Source: Streptomyces sp. NBRC 110035 (GTDB lineage: Bacteria; Actinomycetota; Actinomycetes; Streptomycetales; Streptomycetaceae). Taken from it: DNA of 64,000 nucleotides. How positions within the stretch are numbered: the stretch's first letter is position 1; every line of letters starts with the position of its first letter. This document shows positions 16,718-26,374 of this stretch, one piece after another. Position numbers and translations under genes: made by a program. The DNA is taken from assembly GCF_000829695.1 (NCBI RefSeq), contig NZ_BBNN01000019.1:52370-116369 (forward strand), given 5' to 3'. The notes below the pieces were generated by a model, which searched no databases, had not been told where the DNA came from, and was given only the letters and a program-made list of their open reading frames with translations.

Positions 16718-17676
16718 GTCCGTTCCGTCTCACCCGTACCCTGCCCGAGGACGCCACCGGCGCCGCCCTGCGCGCCGACGTCCGCGAGGGCCTGACCGGC
16801 AGCCCCAGAACGCTGCCGCCGAAGTGGTTCTACGACGCGCGGGGCAGTGAGCTGTTCGAGGAGATCACCGGACTGCCCGAGTACTACCCGACGCGTGCCG
16901 AGCGCGAGATCCTGCTCGCCCGCTCCGGTGAGATCGCCGAGGCGTCCGGTGCCCGCACCCTCATCGAACTGGGCTCCGGTTCCTCGGAGAAGACCCGTCA
17001 CCTGATCGGCGCGCTGGCCGGACTGCACACCTACGTCCCCGTCGACGTCAGCGAGAGCGCCCTGACCCTGGCGGGCCGGGCACTCGTCGCCGAGCGGCCG
17101 GGGCTGAACGTGCACGCCCTGGTCGACGACTTCACCGGCCGTATGGCGCTGCCCGACACCCCGGGTCCGCGCCTGGTGGCGTTCCTCGGCGGCACGATCG
17201 GTAATCTGCTGCCCGCCGAGCGGGCCGCGTTCCTGGCCTCCGTGCGGGCGATGCTCGCCCCGGGGGACGGGCTGCTCCTCGGTACGGACCTGGTCAAGGA
17301 CGAGAAGGTGCTGGTCCGGGCGTACGACGACGCGGCCGGCGTGACGGCCGCGTTCAACAGGAACGTCCTGGCCGTCATCAACCGGGAGCTGGGTGCCGAC
17401 TTCGATCCGGCCGCCTTCGACCATGTGGCCGCGTGGGACGCCGGGCACGAGTGGATCGAGATGCGGCTGCGCTCACGCGACCCGCAGACCGTGAAGATCC
17501 CCGCGCTCGACCTCGCCGTCGACTTCGGTGCGGGCGAGGAGCTGCGCACCGAGATCTCGGCGAAGTTCCGCAAGGAGCGCGTGCGGGAGGAACTGGCTTC
17601 CGCCGGACTGGAGTTGGCCCGGTGGTGGACGGATGAGGAGGGACGGTTCGCACTGTCGCTGAGCGTGGCGCGCTGA
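16714..17676 (+). CDS. egtD: EgtD, histidine N-alpha-methyltransferase
   Basis: The 320-residue SAM-dependent enzyme trimethylates histidine to hercynine, the first committed step. It has the EgtD family blocks PPKWFYDARGSELFEEITGLPEYYPTR (split here by family numbering at about 29-55), IELGSGSSEKTR for SAM binding, FLGGTIGNLLP, and the C-terminal substrate-lid region EISAKFRKERVREELA. The GTG start at 16714 is coupled to the egtC stop. No EgtE-type PLP lyase follows; the next gene is dodecin 247 bp away. The last C-S cleavage must therefore be encoded elsewhere. Confidence 0.96.
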   Translation: MSPFRLTRTLPEDATGAALRADVREGLTGSPRTLPPKWFYDARGSELFEEITGLPEYYPTRAEREILLARSGEIAEASGARTLIELGSGSSEKTRHLIGALAGLHTYVPVDVSESALTLAGRALVAERPGLNVHALVDDFTGRMALPDTPGPRLVAFLGGTIGNLLPAERAAFLASVRAMLAPGDGLLLGTDLVKDEKVLVRAYDDAAGVTAAFNRNVLAVINRELGADFDPAAFDHVAAWDAGHEWIEMRLRSRDPQTVKIPALDLAVDFGAGEELRTEISAKFRKERVREELASAGLELARWWTDEEGRFALSLSVAR

Positions 17677-17877
17677 CCGGGGCGCCTGCGGACAGCACCG
17701 GCGCCCGCCGGAAGGGGGCCCGGCGCGGGGCGGGCGCGGGGCCCGTACGGGTGCACCGCACCTTGGTACGGGCCGATGCGCGGGTCGAGGAGTGCCGGAC
17801 ATCCGGTGCCCGGGACGGCCCGACGTCTCGCGCCCGGCCACCGCCTCGGGCACGGTGGAGTGACGTGCGACACAGGA

Positions 17878-17905
17878 GGCGGCTCCCGAACCGGTGGGAG
17901 CCGCC
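17878..17905 (+). other. 10-bp hairpin in the dodecin leader
   Basis: GGCGGCTCCC (17878-17887) pairs perfectly with GGGAGCCGCC (17896-17905) across an 8-nt loop. It ends 18 nt before the dodecin ATG and just before the GAGGAG ribosome site. It may be the egt terminator or a translation-control structure. Confidence 0.5.
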
Positions 17906-17923
17906 GACGAGAGGAGCACCCGC

Positions 17924-18139
17924 ATGTCGAACCACACCTACCGGGTCACGGAGATCGTCGGCACCTCGCCCGACGGCGTGGAACAGGCCGTCCGCAACGG
18001 CGTCGAGCGCGCCTCGCAGACCCTGCGCAATCTGGACTGGTTCGAGGTGACCCAGGTGCGGGGCCACCTCGAGGAGGGCCGCATCGCGCACTGGCAGGTG
18101 GGTCTGAAGGTCGGCTTCCGTCTGGACGACCCGGCCTGA
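17924..18139 (+). CDS. Dodecin, flavin-sequestering protein
   Basis: This 71-residue protein is a small beta-alpha-beta-beta protein that assembles into hollow dodecamers binding riboflavin, FMN or CoA. The sequence YRVTEIVGTSPDGVEQAVRN, NLDWFEVTQVRGHLEEGR and HWQVGLKVGFRL matches the family, with the flavin-stacking tryptophan in NLDWFEV. ATG 17924 follows GAGGAG. It lies downstream of egtABCD but behind a strong hairpin, so it may be separately expressed. A long perfect-stem terminator follows. Confidence 0.92.
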   Translation: MSNHTYRVTEIVGTSPDGVEQAVRNGVERASQTLRNLDWFEVTQVRGHLEEGRIAHWQVGLKVGFRLDDPA

Positions 18140-18163
18140 GCCACCCGCTCCGTGCCCACGGGA

Positions 18164-18203
18164 GGGCGGGAGGGGTGGTTGCCCGGTCCTCCCCCTCCCG
18201 CCC
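18164..18203. terminator. Terminator hairpin after dodecin
   Basis: GGGCGGGAGGGG (18164-18175) pairs with CCCCTCCCGCCC (18192-18203), a perfect 12-bp stem with a 16-nt loop, 24 nt after the dodecin stop. It also marks the 3' end of the leftward HAD remnant. Confidence 0.7.
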
Positions 18204-18676
18204 CTGCGCCGCCCCCGGCTCCCCCGACGGGGCCGTCCGGCGGGCGTGCACGACGGTGGATCCCGCCCGCCGGGCGTCCGCGCGGACCGGTTCGTCGTCG
18301 TCCACGAGCACCCGGATCTCCCGGGTGCGGGCGAGGCGGCGCGGGGCCGCCGGCTCGGTGTACCGGGCGGGCCGCCGGCCGGCGTCGCCGCGCGTGCGCC
18401 CCGGCCCCTCGGGCAGCTCCTGGGTGGCCGGCCACTCCAGCGTGTCGCGCCTGCAGCGCTCGGGACGCCCGGTGAGGTGGACGACGTCGCACTCCCGCAC
18501 GCTCTCCCGCGCACCGGTGCGAGGCCCTCCGCGAGGGGCGGATCCTCGGGCGCGACGGCGAAGAAGGCGTCCCGGTCCCGCGGCCTGCGCTCCAGGAGCC
18601 GCTGCCGGTGCGCGGTGTCGGCGCGGGTGTGGTCCAGGTCGAACACGGCGAGCGGCCGCTTGTCACGGTGGATCAC
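18180..18676 (-). pseudogene. Decayed HAD-superfamily phosphatase/polynucleotide-kinase-like gene
   Basis: From GTG 18676 one frame reads IHRDKRPLAVFDLDHTRAD and continues to DPPLAEGLAPVR (about 18515). The homologous sequence resumes in another frame as RECDVVHLTGRPERCRRDTLE (from about 18500) and goes on to RLARTREIRVLVDDDEPV, ending near 18190. HAD motif I (FDLDHT), the motif II region (VVHLTGRPERC) and the motif III/IV aspartates (VLVDDD) can all be seen. At least one frameshift lies near 18505-18515, and the segment between motifs II and III looks scrambled. No single frame encodes the domain, so I call it a pseudogene. It is antisense to nothing essential and lies between dodecin and the LLM gene. 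Confidence 0.7.
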
Positions 18677-18758
18677 GCCGCCCGGCCCGGACAAGCGGCG
18701 CGCTCCCGGTCGTCGTGTCCCGAGGGAATGCCGTGGTCGCCCGGGCGTTGAACCGGAG

Positions 18759-19808
18759 GTGACCCCGCTGATCTCCCGGACCCGCTTCTCCGTCCTCGAC
18801 CGCTCCCGCACCCGTGAGGGGCACAGTGGTCCCGAGGCGCTGCGCGACACCGTGCGCCTGGCGCGGGAGCTGGAGGAGTTGGGCTACCACCGGTTCTGGG
18901 TCTCGGAGCACCACGGCGTGCCCGGCGTCGCCGGCTCCGCGCCGACGGTGCTGGCCGCCGCCGTCGCCGCGGCAACCCGGACGATCCGCGTCGGTACCGG
19001 CGGAGTCATGCTGCCCAATCATCAACCGCTCGTCGTGGCCGAGCAGTTCGGCGTGCTGGAGTCTCTCTTCCCGGGGCGGATCGACATGGGCCTGGGCCGC
19101 TCGGTCGGATTCACCGACGGGGTGCGCAGGGCGCTGGGCCGCGGCAAGGAGGACGCCGAGGACTTCGGCGCCCGGATCGACGAGCTGCTCGGCTGGTTCT
19201 GCGGCACGTCCCCCACCGGCGTGCACGCCCGTCCGGCCGAGGGCCTGACCGTGCCGCCGTTCGTGCTGGCCATGGGTGAGGGCGCGGCGATCGCCGCCCG
19301 CGCGGGCCTGCCCGTGGTCATCGGCGACCTGCGTGGCCGCGACCGGATGCGGCGCGGCATCGACCACTACCGGGAGCACTTCCGCCCGTCCGTCTGGGCG
19401 GGCGAGCCGTACGTGGTGATCTCCGGAACGGTCGCCGTGGCCGACACGGCCGAACGGGCCCGCCGGCTCCTGATCCCGGAGGCCTGGTCGATGGCGCATG
19501 CACGGACCCGCGGCACCTTCCCGCCGCTGCCGCCCGCCGAGCGGGTCGGGTCGCTCGCCATGACGGCGAAGGAACGCGGCCTGTACGAGTCCGGGCTCGG
19601 CGGTCACATCGCCGGTACCAAGGAGCAGGTGGCCGACGAGCTGGAGACGGTGCTCGAGGAGACGGGGGCCCAGGAGGTCCTCGTCACCACCAGCACCCAC
19701 GACCGTACGGCCCTGCTGGACTCCTACCGGCGGCTCGCCGCGCTGACCGGTCTCACCGGGCCCGCGGACCCCACGGGTGCGGAGGACGGCAGCGCGGTGC
19801 GCCGGTGA
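18759..19808 (+). CDS. LLM-class flavin-dependent oxidoreductase (luciferase-like)
   Basis: This 349-residue TIM-barrel enzyme uses FMN or F420. Conserved features are SVLDRSRTREG near the N-terminus, HRFWVSEHHGVPGVAGSAP (cofactor-binding strand), RIRVGTGGVMLPNHQPLVVA-type strand 4 sequence and GRIDMGLGRSVG. The family alkane-sulfonate/LuxA-like members oxidise or desulfurise small molecules; the substrate is unknown. The GTG at 18759 overlaps its own GGAGG ribosome site, which is too close. A CTG at 18768 would be better spaced but rare, so the exact start is uncertain by a few codons. Confidence 0.88.
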   Translation: MTPLISRTRFSVLDRSRTREGHSGPEALRDTVRLARELEELGYHRFWVSEHHGVPGVAGSAPTVLAAAVAAATRTIRVGTGGVMLPNHQPLVVAEQFGVLESLFPGRIDMGLGRSVGFTDGVRRALGRGKEDAEDFGARIDELLGWFCGTSPTGVHARPAEGLTVPPFVLAMGEGAAIAARAGLPVVIGDLRGRDRMRRGIDHYREHFRPSVWAGEPYVVISGTVAVADTAERARRLLIPEAWSMAHARTRGTFPPLPPAERVGSLAMTAKERGLYESGLGGHIAGTKEQVADELETVLEETGAQEVLVTTSTHDRTALLDSYRRLAALTGLTGPADPTGAEDGSAVRR

Positions 19809-19844
19809 GCGGACCCACCGGCGCGCTCGCGGTGTGCCGTCCGG

Positions 19845-20840
19845 TCATGGGCGGCCCCGACGCGGAACGTCGCGGCCCCGTCCGGCGGCGTCGCCCCGCT
19901 GCGTGACGTCGTCCGGTACGCCCTCGCTCTCGATGCGCTCCTTGCGGACCCGGCCCCGTACGGTCTCGTTCTCGACGCGCTCCTCCGTGGTCAGCCGCAC
20001 CCGCTCGACGGGTACCGCCCTGGTCTCCACGACGGGCCGCTCCTCGTGCAGCGTGACCTCGTAGTCGGCCTCACCGATCTCGGCGCCGGACATCGCGGCC
20101 TCGCGGTCGGCCTCCGTGATCGGCTCGCGCACCACGCGCACCTCCTCGTGGCGCACGGGCACGGTCTGTTCGACGTCCTCCGTCACGACGTACTTGTGCA
20201 GCTTGGCCCGTCCGGTCTCGCGCCGCTCGACGCGGACGTGCATCTCCTCCTCGATACGGGTCATGGACTCGGCGCCCTGCCCGGCCCGCACGCCGGTTCG
20301 GCCGGCGGTCGCCGCGGTACCGGCCTTGCCGGTCGTCGCCGACGTGCCTGCCGCGGCCGCCGATGTCGTCCCCGCGGTGGTGGTCGTCCTCGTCGCCGTC
20401 CGGTCCTTGCCCGGCACACGGGCGGTGCCGGCGGCACCCGCGGCCCCGGCCTTGCCCCTGCCGGTGTTCTTGTCGGTGCGGACCTCGCCGGAGTCCTTGG
20501 TGTCGTCGCGCAGCACACCGCCCCAGTCGATGCCGTAGTAGTCGTACAGCCGGTGTTCCTCCGACTCCGACAGGTGGCCCTGCGAGTCGACGTCGACCTC
20601 GGGTGCGCCCTTGATCTTGTCCTTGAGGTACGGGACTTCGAGGTGGTCCTCCACCAGTTCGGCGTCACGGATGGGAATGAACGACTCACTGGTGCCGAAC
20701 ATGCCCGTCTTGACGCTCACCCACTCGGGGCGGCCGCTCATGTCGTCGAAGAAGACATGCTTGGCCTCACCGATCTTGTTGCCTTCGCCGTCGTAGACGG
20801 GGTGGTCCAGGAGGATCCTGACCTCATCGCGGGTGATCAT
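19845..20840 (-). CDS. PRC-barrel and DUF2382 (YsnF/AvaK-type) stress protein
   Basis: The 331-residue protein begins with a PRC-barrel (about 1-75: MITRDEVRILLDHPVYDGEG, PEWVSVKTGMFG, FIPIRDAELVEDHLEVPYLKD) and has a 75-residue Ala/Thr/Gly-rich linker (about 125-195). The C-terminal DUF2382 domain (about 200-310) is built of charged beta-repeats such as EEMHVRVERRETGRAKLHKY and HEEVRVVREPI. Such proteins are associated with stress and desiccation in actinomycetes and cyanobacteria. ATG 20840 follows GGAGG. An AT-rich island at about 20897-20940 upstream looks like its promoter, although the acyltransferase frame formally runs through it. Confidence 0.88.
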   Translation of the reverse strand: MITRDEVRILLDHPVYDGEGNKIGEAKHVFFDDMSGRPEWVSVKTGMFGTSESFIPIRDAELVEDHLEVPYLKDKIKGAPEVDVDSQGHLSESEEHRLYDYYGIDWGGVLRDDTKDSGEVRTDKNTGRGKAGAAGAAGTARVPGKDRTATRTTTTAGTTSAAAAGTSATTGKAGTAATAGRTGVRAGQGAESMTRIEEEMHVRVERRETGRAKLHKYVVTEDVEQTVPVRHEEVRVVREPITEADREAAMSGAEIGEADYEVTLHEERPVVETRAVPVERVRLTTEERVENETVRGRVRKERIESEGVPDDVTQRGDAAGRGRDVPRRGRP

Positions 20841-20864
20841 CTGGCCTCACCCTCCTTTCAGGTG

Positions 20865-21875
20865 TCACTCCCGTCCGGTTGTCCTCCTCAGCGCGGTAAA
20901 AACTTCATATAGAGAACAAAAGGTACTTAACTTTCGACAGCGCTCACTTCCGGTGATCGCGACCGCCAGTCCTCGCCAGGGTTCCGGGCCGGTTTTCCGG
21001 ACCGGTTCTCCGACCCGGCCTGCGACCGCGTGTCCGCCCTGGTGTCCGGCCCGCCGCTCCGCCACCCGCACGGCTCGCGGACCGGTCCGGTGGTCCCGTG
21101 CCGAACCGTCGTGCGGCTGCGCGGCGGCGGCCAGGGTGCGGCGGTCCGGGTGGCTGCCCGGCGGGATGGCGGCCCGCAGCTCGGCCTCGGCGACCAGGCC
21201 CCGGGCCGAGACCACCCGCCACAGGGACGCCACCAGGGTGTCGTCCCCGACGAAGGCCGGGGCGGTGGCGGCTGTTCCGCAGGCGTCCCGGTAGTGGATG
21301 CGGACCGGCTGGACCGGGACCCCGGCGTCGAGCGCCGCCTGGAAGGCGGCCCGGCGGAAGGGCCCCTGGCCGCGACCGCACCAGGTGCTGCCCTCGGGGA
21401 AGACCGCGACGGCCGAGCCCTCGCCGAGCGCCCCGGTGATCCGGGCGACCGTGTCCGGCAGGGCGCGCAGCCGGTCGCGGTCGATGAACAGGACGCCGCT
21501 GCGCTCGACCAGCAGCCCCGCCAGCGGCCACCGCCGTATCTCCGCCTTCGCCAGCATGCGGGCCGGACGGACCCCACCCAGCAACGGGATGTCCAGCCAG
21601 GAGATGTGGTTGGCGACGAGCAGCAGCCCGCCGGCGGGTGCGGCGCCGCCGGTGATGCGGACCCGGACCCCGGCGGCCCGTACGATCCACCGGCACCACC
21701 GGCCGACGAGGCCCGCCGGGACCAGCCGCCCGACGGGCACCAGCAGGACCCCGGCGAGGACCAGGGCGAGGACCGCGGCCAGTCTCAGCACCGCCCTCGG
21801 TACGGCCCGCGTGGCCCCCGTCGGCGCCACGCAGCCGTGCGGGGTGCAGGGAGCACCCGGCAGCCAGACGCTCAT
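20865..21875 (-). CDS. 1-acyl-glycerol-3-phosphate acyltransferase-type protein (PlsC fold, OlsA-like)
   Basis: The 336-residue frame has an N-terminal hydrophobic anchor (about 25-50), the PlsC motif I NHISWLD (acyl transfer His/Asp), the glycerol-phosphate/lyso-lipid block FIDRDRLRAL and motif III FPEGSTW. Its ATG overlaps the stop of the GNAT gene (21872-21875), so the two are coupled. Together they look like OlsB (ornithine N-acyltransferase) and OlsA (second acylation), the enzymes of ornithine-lipid synthesis. After about residue 245 (LAAAAQ) the sequence loses codon bias and contains TTA and CTA codons. The last 90 codons are probably not ancestral coding sequence; the original stop may have been lost. 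Confidence 0.82.
   Translation of the reverse strand: MSVWLPGAPCTPHGCVAPTGATRAVPRAVLRLAAVLALVLAGVLLVPVGRLVPAGLVGRWCRWIVRAAGVRVRITGGAAPAGGLLLVANHISWLDIPLLGGVRPARMLAKAEIRRWPLAGLLVERSGVLFIDRDRLRALPDTVARITGALGEGSAVAVFPEGSTWCGRGQGPFRRAAFQAALDAGVPVQPVRIHYRDACGTAATAPAFVGDDTLVASLWRVVSARGLVAEAELRAAIPPGSHPDRRTLAAAAQPHDGSARDHRTGPRAVRVAERRAGHQGGHAVAGRVGEPVRKTGPEPWRGLAVAITGSERCRKLSTFCSLYEVFTALRRTTGRE
20893..20942 (-). promoter_or_regulatory. AT-rich promoter-like island before the PRC-barrel gene
   Basis: This 50-bp stretch is far richer in A+T than anything around it (GTTAAGTACC, TTTTGTTC, CTATATGAAG on the minus strand). It lies 55-100 nt before the PRC-barrel ATG. TATATG is a plausible -10 hexamer. 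The -35 is not clear. Confidence 0.4.
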
Positions 21876-22645
21876 TTCGCCGGTGCGAGGGAGAGGAAGT
21901 GCCGCAGATAGCGCTGGTCGACCCGGCTCATCGGCAGCAGCACGTACAGGTCGGCGACGCCGAAGTCCGCGTCGTGCGCGGGCTCGCCGCAGACCCAGGC
22001 GCCGAGCCGGAGGTAGCCGCGCAGCAGGGCGGGCAGCTCGGTGCGGGCGGCGGGCGCCGCGGCCGGCGGGCGCCACGGGCGCAGGGGACGTACCCGGTAC
22101 TCCTCGGGGGCGAGGTGCTTGCCCCGGACGCGGTCCCAGGTGGCGGCGGCGAGCGCGCCGCCGTCGGCGAGCGGGATGGAGCAGCAGCCCGCGAGCCACT
22201 CGTGGCCCCGGTCGGTCATGTAGCGGGCGATGCCGGCCCAGATGAGGCCGATGACCGCGCCGTCGCGGTGGTCGGGGTGCACGCAGGAGCGGCCGACCTC
22301 GACGAGGCCCGGCCGGATCGGGTCGAGGGCGGCGATGTGGAACTCGGTCTCCGCGTACAGGCGGCCGGCGACCGCGGCGCGCTCGGGCGGCAGGAGCCGG
22401 TAGGTGCCGACGACCTGGCCGCTCACCTCCTCGCGCACGAGGAGGTGGTCGCAGTAGGCGTCGAAGGGGTCGACGTCCAGGCCCGGCCGGGAGGTGGACA
22501 GCAGGGCGCCCAGCTCGCCGGCGAAGACGTCGTGCCGCAGCCGCTGGGCGGCACGCACGTCGTCCTCGTCACGGGCGAGGGTGACGGTGTAGCGGGTGGG
22601 TGCCGCGGGCTTCACGGGGTGGTCTACGGTCAGGACGCCGGTCAT
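21872..22645 (-). CDS. GNAT-fold N-acyltransferase (OlsB-like, hemolysin-type acyltransferase)
   Basis: This 257-residue protein belongs to the acyl-ACP-dependent GNAT group: LRHDVFAGELGALL, FDAYCDHLLVRE, QVVGTYRLLPPE and EVGRSCVHPDHRDGAVIGLIW, the last being the acyl-donor binding strand. OlsB members acylate the alpha-amino group of ornithine with a 3-hydroxy fatty acid. The downstream overlapping PlsC gene matches OlsA, so a phosphorus-free ornithine lipid is the likely product. ATG 22645 lies after AGGAGAG. The pair is transcribed leftward; the sdh terminator hairpin lies upstream. Confidence 0.85.
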   Translation of the reverse strand: MTGVLTVDHPVKPAAPTRYTVTLARDEDDVRAAQRLRHDVFAGELGALLSTSRPGLDVDPFDAYCDHLLVREEVSGQVVGTYRLLPPERAAVAGRLYAETEFHIAALDPIRPGLVEVGRSCVHPDHRDGAVIGLIWAGIARYMTDRGHEWLAGCCSIPLADGGALAAATWDRVRGKHLAPEEYRVRPLRPWRPPAAAPAARTELPALLRGYLRLGAWVCGEPAHDADFGVADLYVLLPMSRVDQRYLRHFLSLAPAK

Positions 22646-22796
22646 GGCTCTCTCCTGGTCACGCGCCGGAGCGGGGAAGGTGGGGGACTCCCCTTGTTTC
22701 TGCCGACACCGGTTGGCGTGTACGTGACCTGAGCCGGGAGCGCGGATGTGGGAATGCTGAATGCCGGGCGCTGCCGGCCGGCCCCGGACAGCAGAC

Positions 22797-22827
22797 GGGA
22801 CCGGGGATGAGCACTACTCCCGGTCCC
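22797..22827 (-). terminator. Terminator hairpin after the sdh operon
   Basis: GGGACCGGG (22797-22805) pairs with CCCGGTCCC (22819-22827) across a 13-nt loop, 48 nt beyond the sdhB stop. Confidence 0.55.
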
Positions 22828-22874
22828 GCCCGTCCGCCCTCTGGCGAACGTTTCCCTGCCGCCCGCACCGGTGG

Positions 22875-23620
22875 TTACCGGCCGGCCCCCTTGGCCGTGG
22901 CGCGCAGCCACTCCCTGTTCATCCCGGTGATGGAGGTCAGCGGGATGCCCTTCGGGCAGGCGGTGGCGCACTCCCCGGCGAGGGTGCAGCCGCCGAAGCC
23001 CTCGTCGTCCATCTGCGCCACCATGTCGAGCACCCGCGTCTCGCGCTCGGGCGCGCCCTGCGGCAGCACGTTGAGGTGGTTGATCTTCGCCGAGGTGAAG
23101 AGCATCGCGGCGCCGTTGGGGCAGGCCGCGACGCAGGCGCCGCAGCCGATGCACTCGGCGTGCTCGAAGGCGAGGTCCGCGTCCGGCTTCGGGACCGGCG
23201 TGGCGTGCGCCTCGGGCGCCGAGCCGGTGGGGACGCTGACGTAGCCGCCGGCCTGGATGATCCGGTCGAAGGCCGTCCGGTCGACGACGAGGTCCTTCAC
23301 CACCGGGAAGGCAGCCGCCCGCCACGGTTCGACGTCGATGGTGTCGCCGTCCTTGAAGGACCGCATGTGCAGCTGGCAAGTGGTGGTGCGCTCGGGGCCG
23401 TGGGCGTCGCCGTTGATGACCAGCGAGCAGGCGCCGCAGATGCCCTCGCGGCAGTCGTGGTCGAAGGCCACCGGGTCCTCGCCCTCGAGGGTGAGCTCCT
23501 CGTTGAGGGTGTCGAGCATCTCCAGGAAGGACATGTCGGGCGAGATGCCGTCCACTTCGTACGTGGACATGGCGCCGTCGGCGTCGGCGTTCTTCTGCCG
23601 CCAGACGCGCAGGGTGAGCT

Positions 23621-23624
<4 letters not shown>
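22875..23624 (-). CDS. sdhB: Succinate dehydrogenase/fumarate reductase iron-sulfur subunit
   Basis: The 249-residue subunit relays electrons from FAD to quinone through 2Fe-2S, 4Fe-4S and 3Fe-4S clusters. The N-terminal ferredoxin cysteines are [16 protein letters not shown] with a later CQLH. The C-terminal ferredoxin-type clusters are [14 protein letters not shown] and [17 protein letters not shown]. The start ATG overlaps the sdhA stop (ATGA, 23621-23624). The 'CPNGAAMLF' and 'GMNREW' patterns match the three-gene (type B, Frd-like) SDH found in actinomycetes beside the standard four-gene enzyme. Confidence 0.95.
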
Positions 23625-25570
<1,946 letters not shown>

Positions 25571-25571
25571 A

Positions 25572-26279
25572 TCAGCTCACCACTCCGGTCATGACGCCCA
25601 CGGGAACGGCGAGGAAACCGATCGTGAGCAGCAGCGCGAGGACGTTCGCCAGGGCCTTCAGGGCGCGGTCGCGGGCGCGGCTGCCGACGCCGAGGGTCTG
25701 GGCGGCGCTCCAGAAACCGTGCCGGATGTGCAGGCCGACGGCGAGCACCGCGACGATGTAGATGACGTTGCCGTACCAGGTGGAGAAGGTGTCCACGACG
25801 TTCTGGTAGGGCTTGCCCGCCTCGAAGCCGCCGGAGTGCACGTGGCCGGTGGTCAGGTCGAGGATGTGCCAGACGATGAACAGGGCGAGGATGATCCCGC
25901 CCCAGCGCATGGTGCGCGTGGCGTAGCCGGCCCGCGCCTTCTTGTGGACGTACTTGCTGGGGCGCGCCCTGATGTCGCGGCGGCTGAGCTGGTACGCGGA
26001 GACGGCGTGCGCGACGACCGCGGCGACGAGCACGACTCGGACCACCCACAGGGCCCACTCGTGGTGCAGGAGGGGCTCGCCCATGGTGCGCAGCCAGTGC
26101 GCGTACGCGTTGAACTCGGGCGCGCCGAAGTAGATCTTCAGGTTGCCGAGCATGTGGGCGACCAGGTAGAGCAGCATGATCAGACCGCTGACGGCCATCA
26201 CTGTCTTCTTGCCGACGGTCGAGTCCCACACGGTGCGTGCCATGGACGGCCGTCGGTCCGTCCGCGTTGCCAGAGCCAT
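25572..26279 (-). CDS. sdhC: Succinate dehydrogenase cytochrome b subunit (single, dihaem type)
   Basis: This 235-residue integral membrane anchor has five predicted helices (about 25-45, 70-92, 120-145, 165-190, 210-232). Helices carry histidines suited for two haems ([41 protein letters not shown]). It carries electrons to menaquinone. One five-helix subunit rather than SdhC plus SdhD is typical of type B SDH. Start ATG 26279 has no Shine-Dalgarno sequence; ATG 26243 ([13 protein letters not shown]) is an alternative. It is the first gene of the operon and faces a LysR gene. Confidence 0.92.
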   Translation of the reverse strand: MALATRTDRRPSMARTVWDSTVGKKTVMAVSGLIMLLYLVAHMLGNLKIYFGAPEFNAYAHWLRTMGEPLLHHEWALWVVRVVLVAAVVAHAVSAYQLSRRDIRARPSKYVHKKARAGYATRTMRWGGIILALFIVWHILDLTTGHVHSGGFEAGKPYQNVVDTFSTWYGNVIYIVAVLAVGLHIRHGFWSAAQTLGVGSRARDRALKALANVLALLLTIGFLAVPVGVMTGVVS

Positions 26280-26321
26280 GTCACAGCACGCTAGGGCCAA
26301 AGGTCCCCATCGGTCCAAGAC

Positions 26322-26341
26322 ATGGAACACCTCGTTTCCAT
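26322..26341. promoter_or_regulatory. Inverted repeat in the sdh-LysR divergent region (site A)
   Basis: ATGGAA-N8-TTCCAT lies 43 nt from the sdhC start and 34 nt from the LysR start. It is a good candidate for a LysR autoregulatory site. Confidence 0.5.
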
Positions 26342-26355
26342 AGCCATCTCCTATG
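26339..26355. promoter_or_regulatory. Inverted repeat in the sdh-LysR divergent region (site B)
   Basis: CATAG-N7-CTATG overlaps the right edge of site A and lies 20 nt before the LysR start. Two adjacent imperfect dyads are typical of LysR recognition and activation sites. Confidence 0.45.
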
Positions 26356-26374
26356 AGGCGACTATGCTGGGCCC

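Noticed and set aside
17378..18850. Long minus-strand open frame across dodecin and egtD
   Set aside because: Only the short stretch around FDLDHT resembles a protein family and that belongs to the HAD pseudogene; the rest is shadow sequence.
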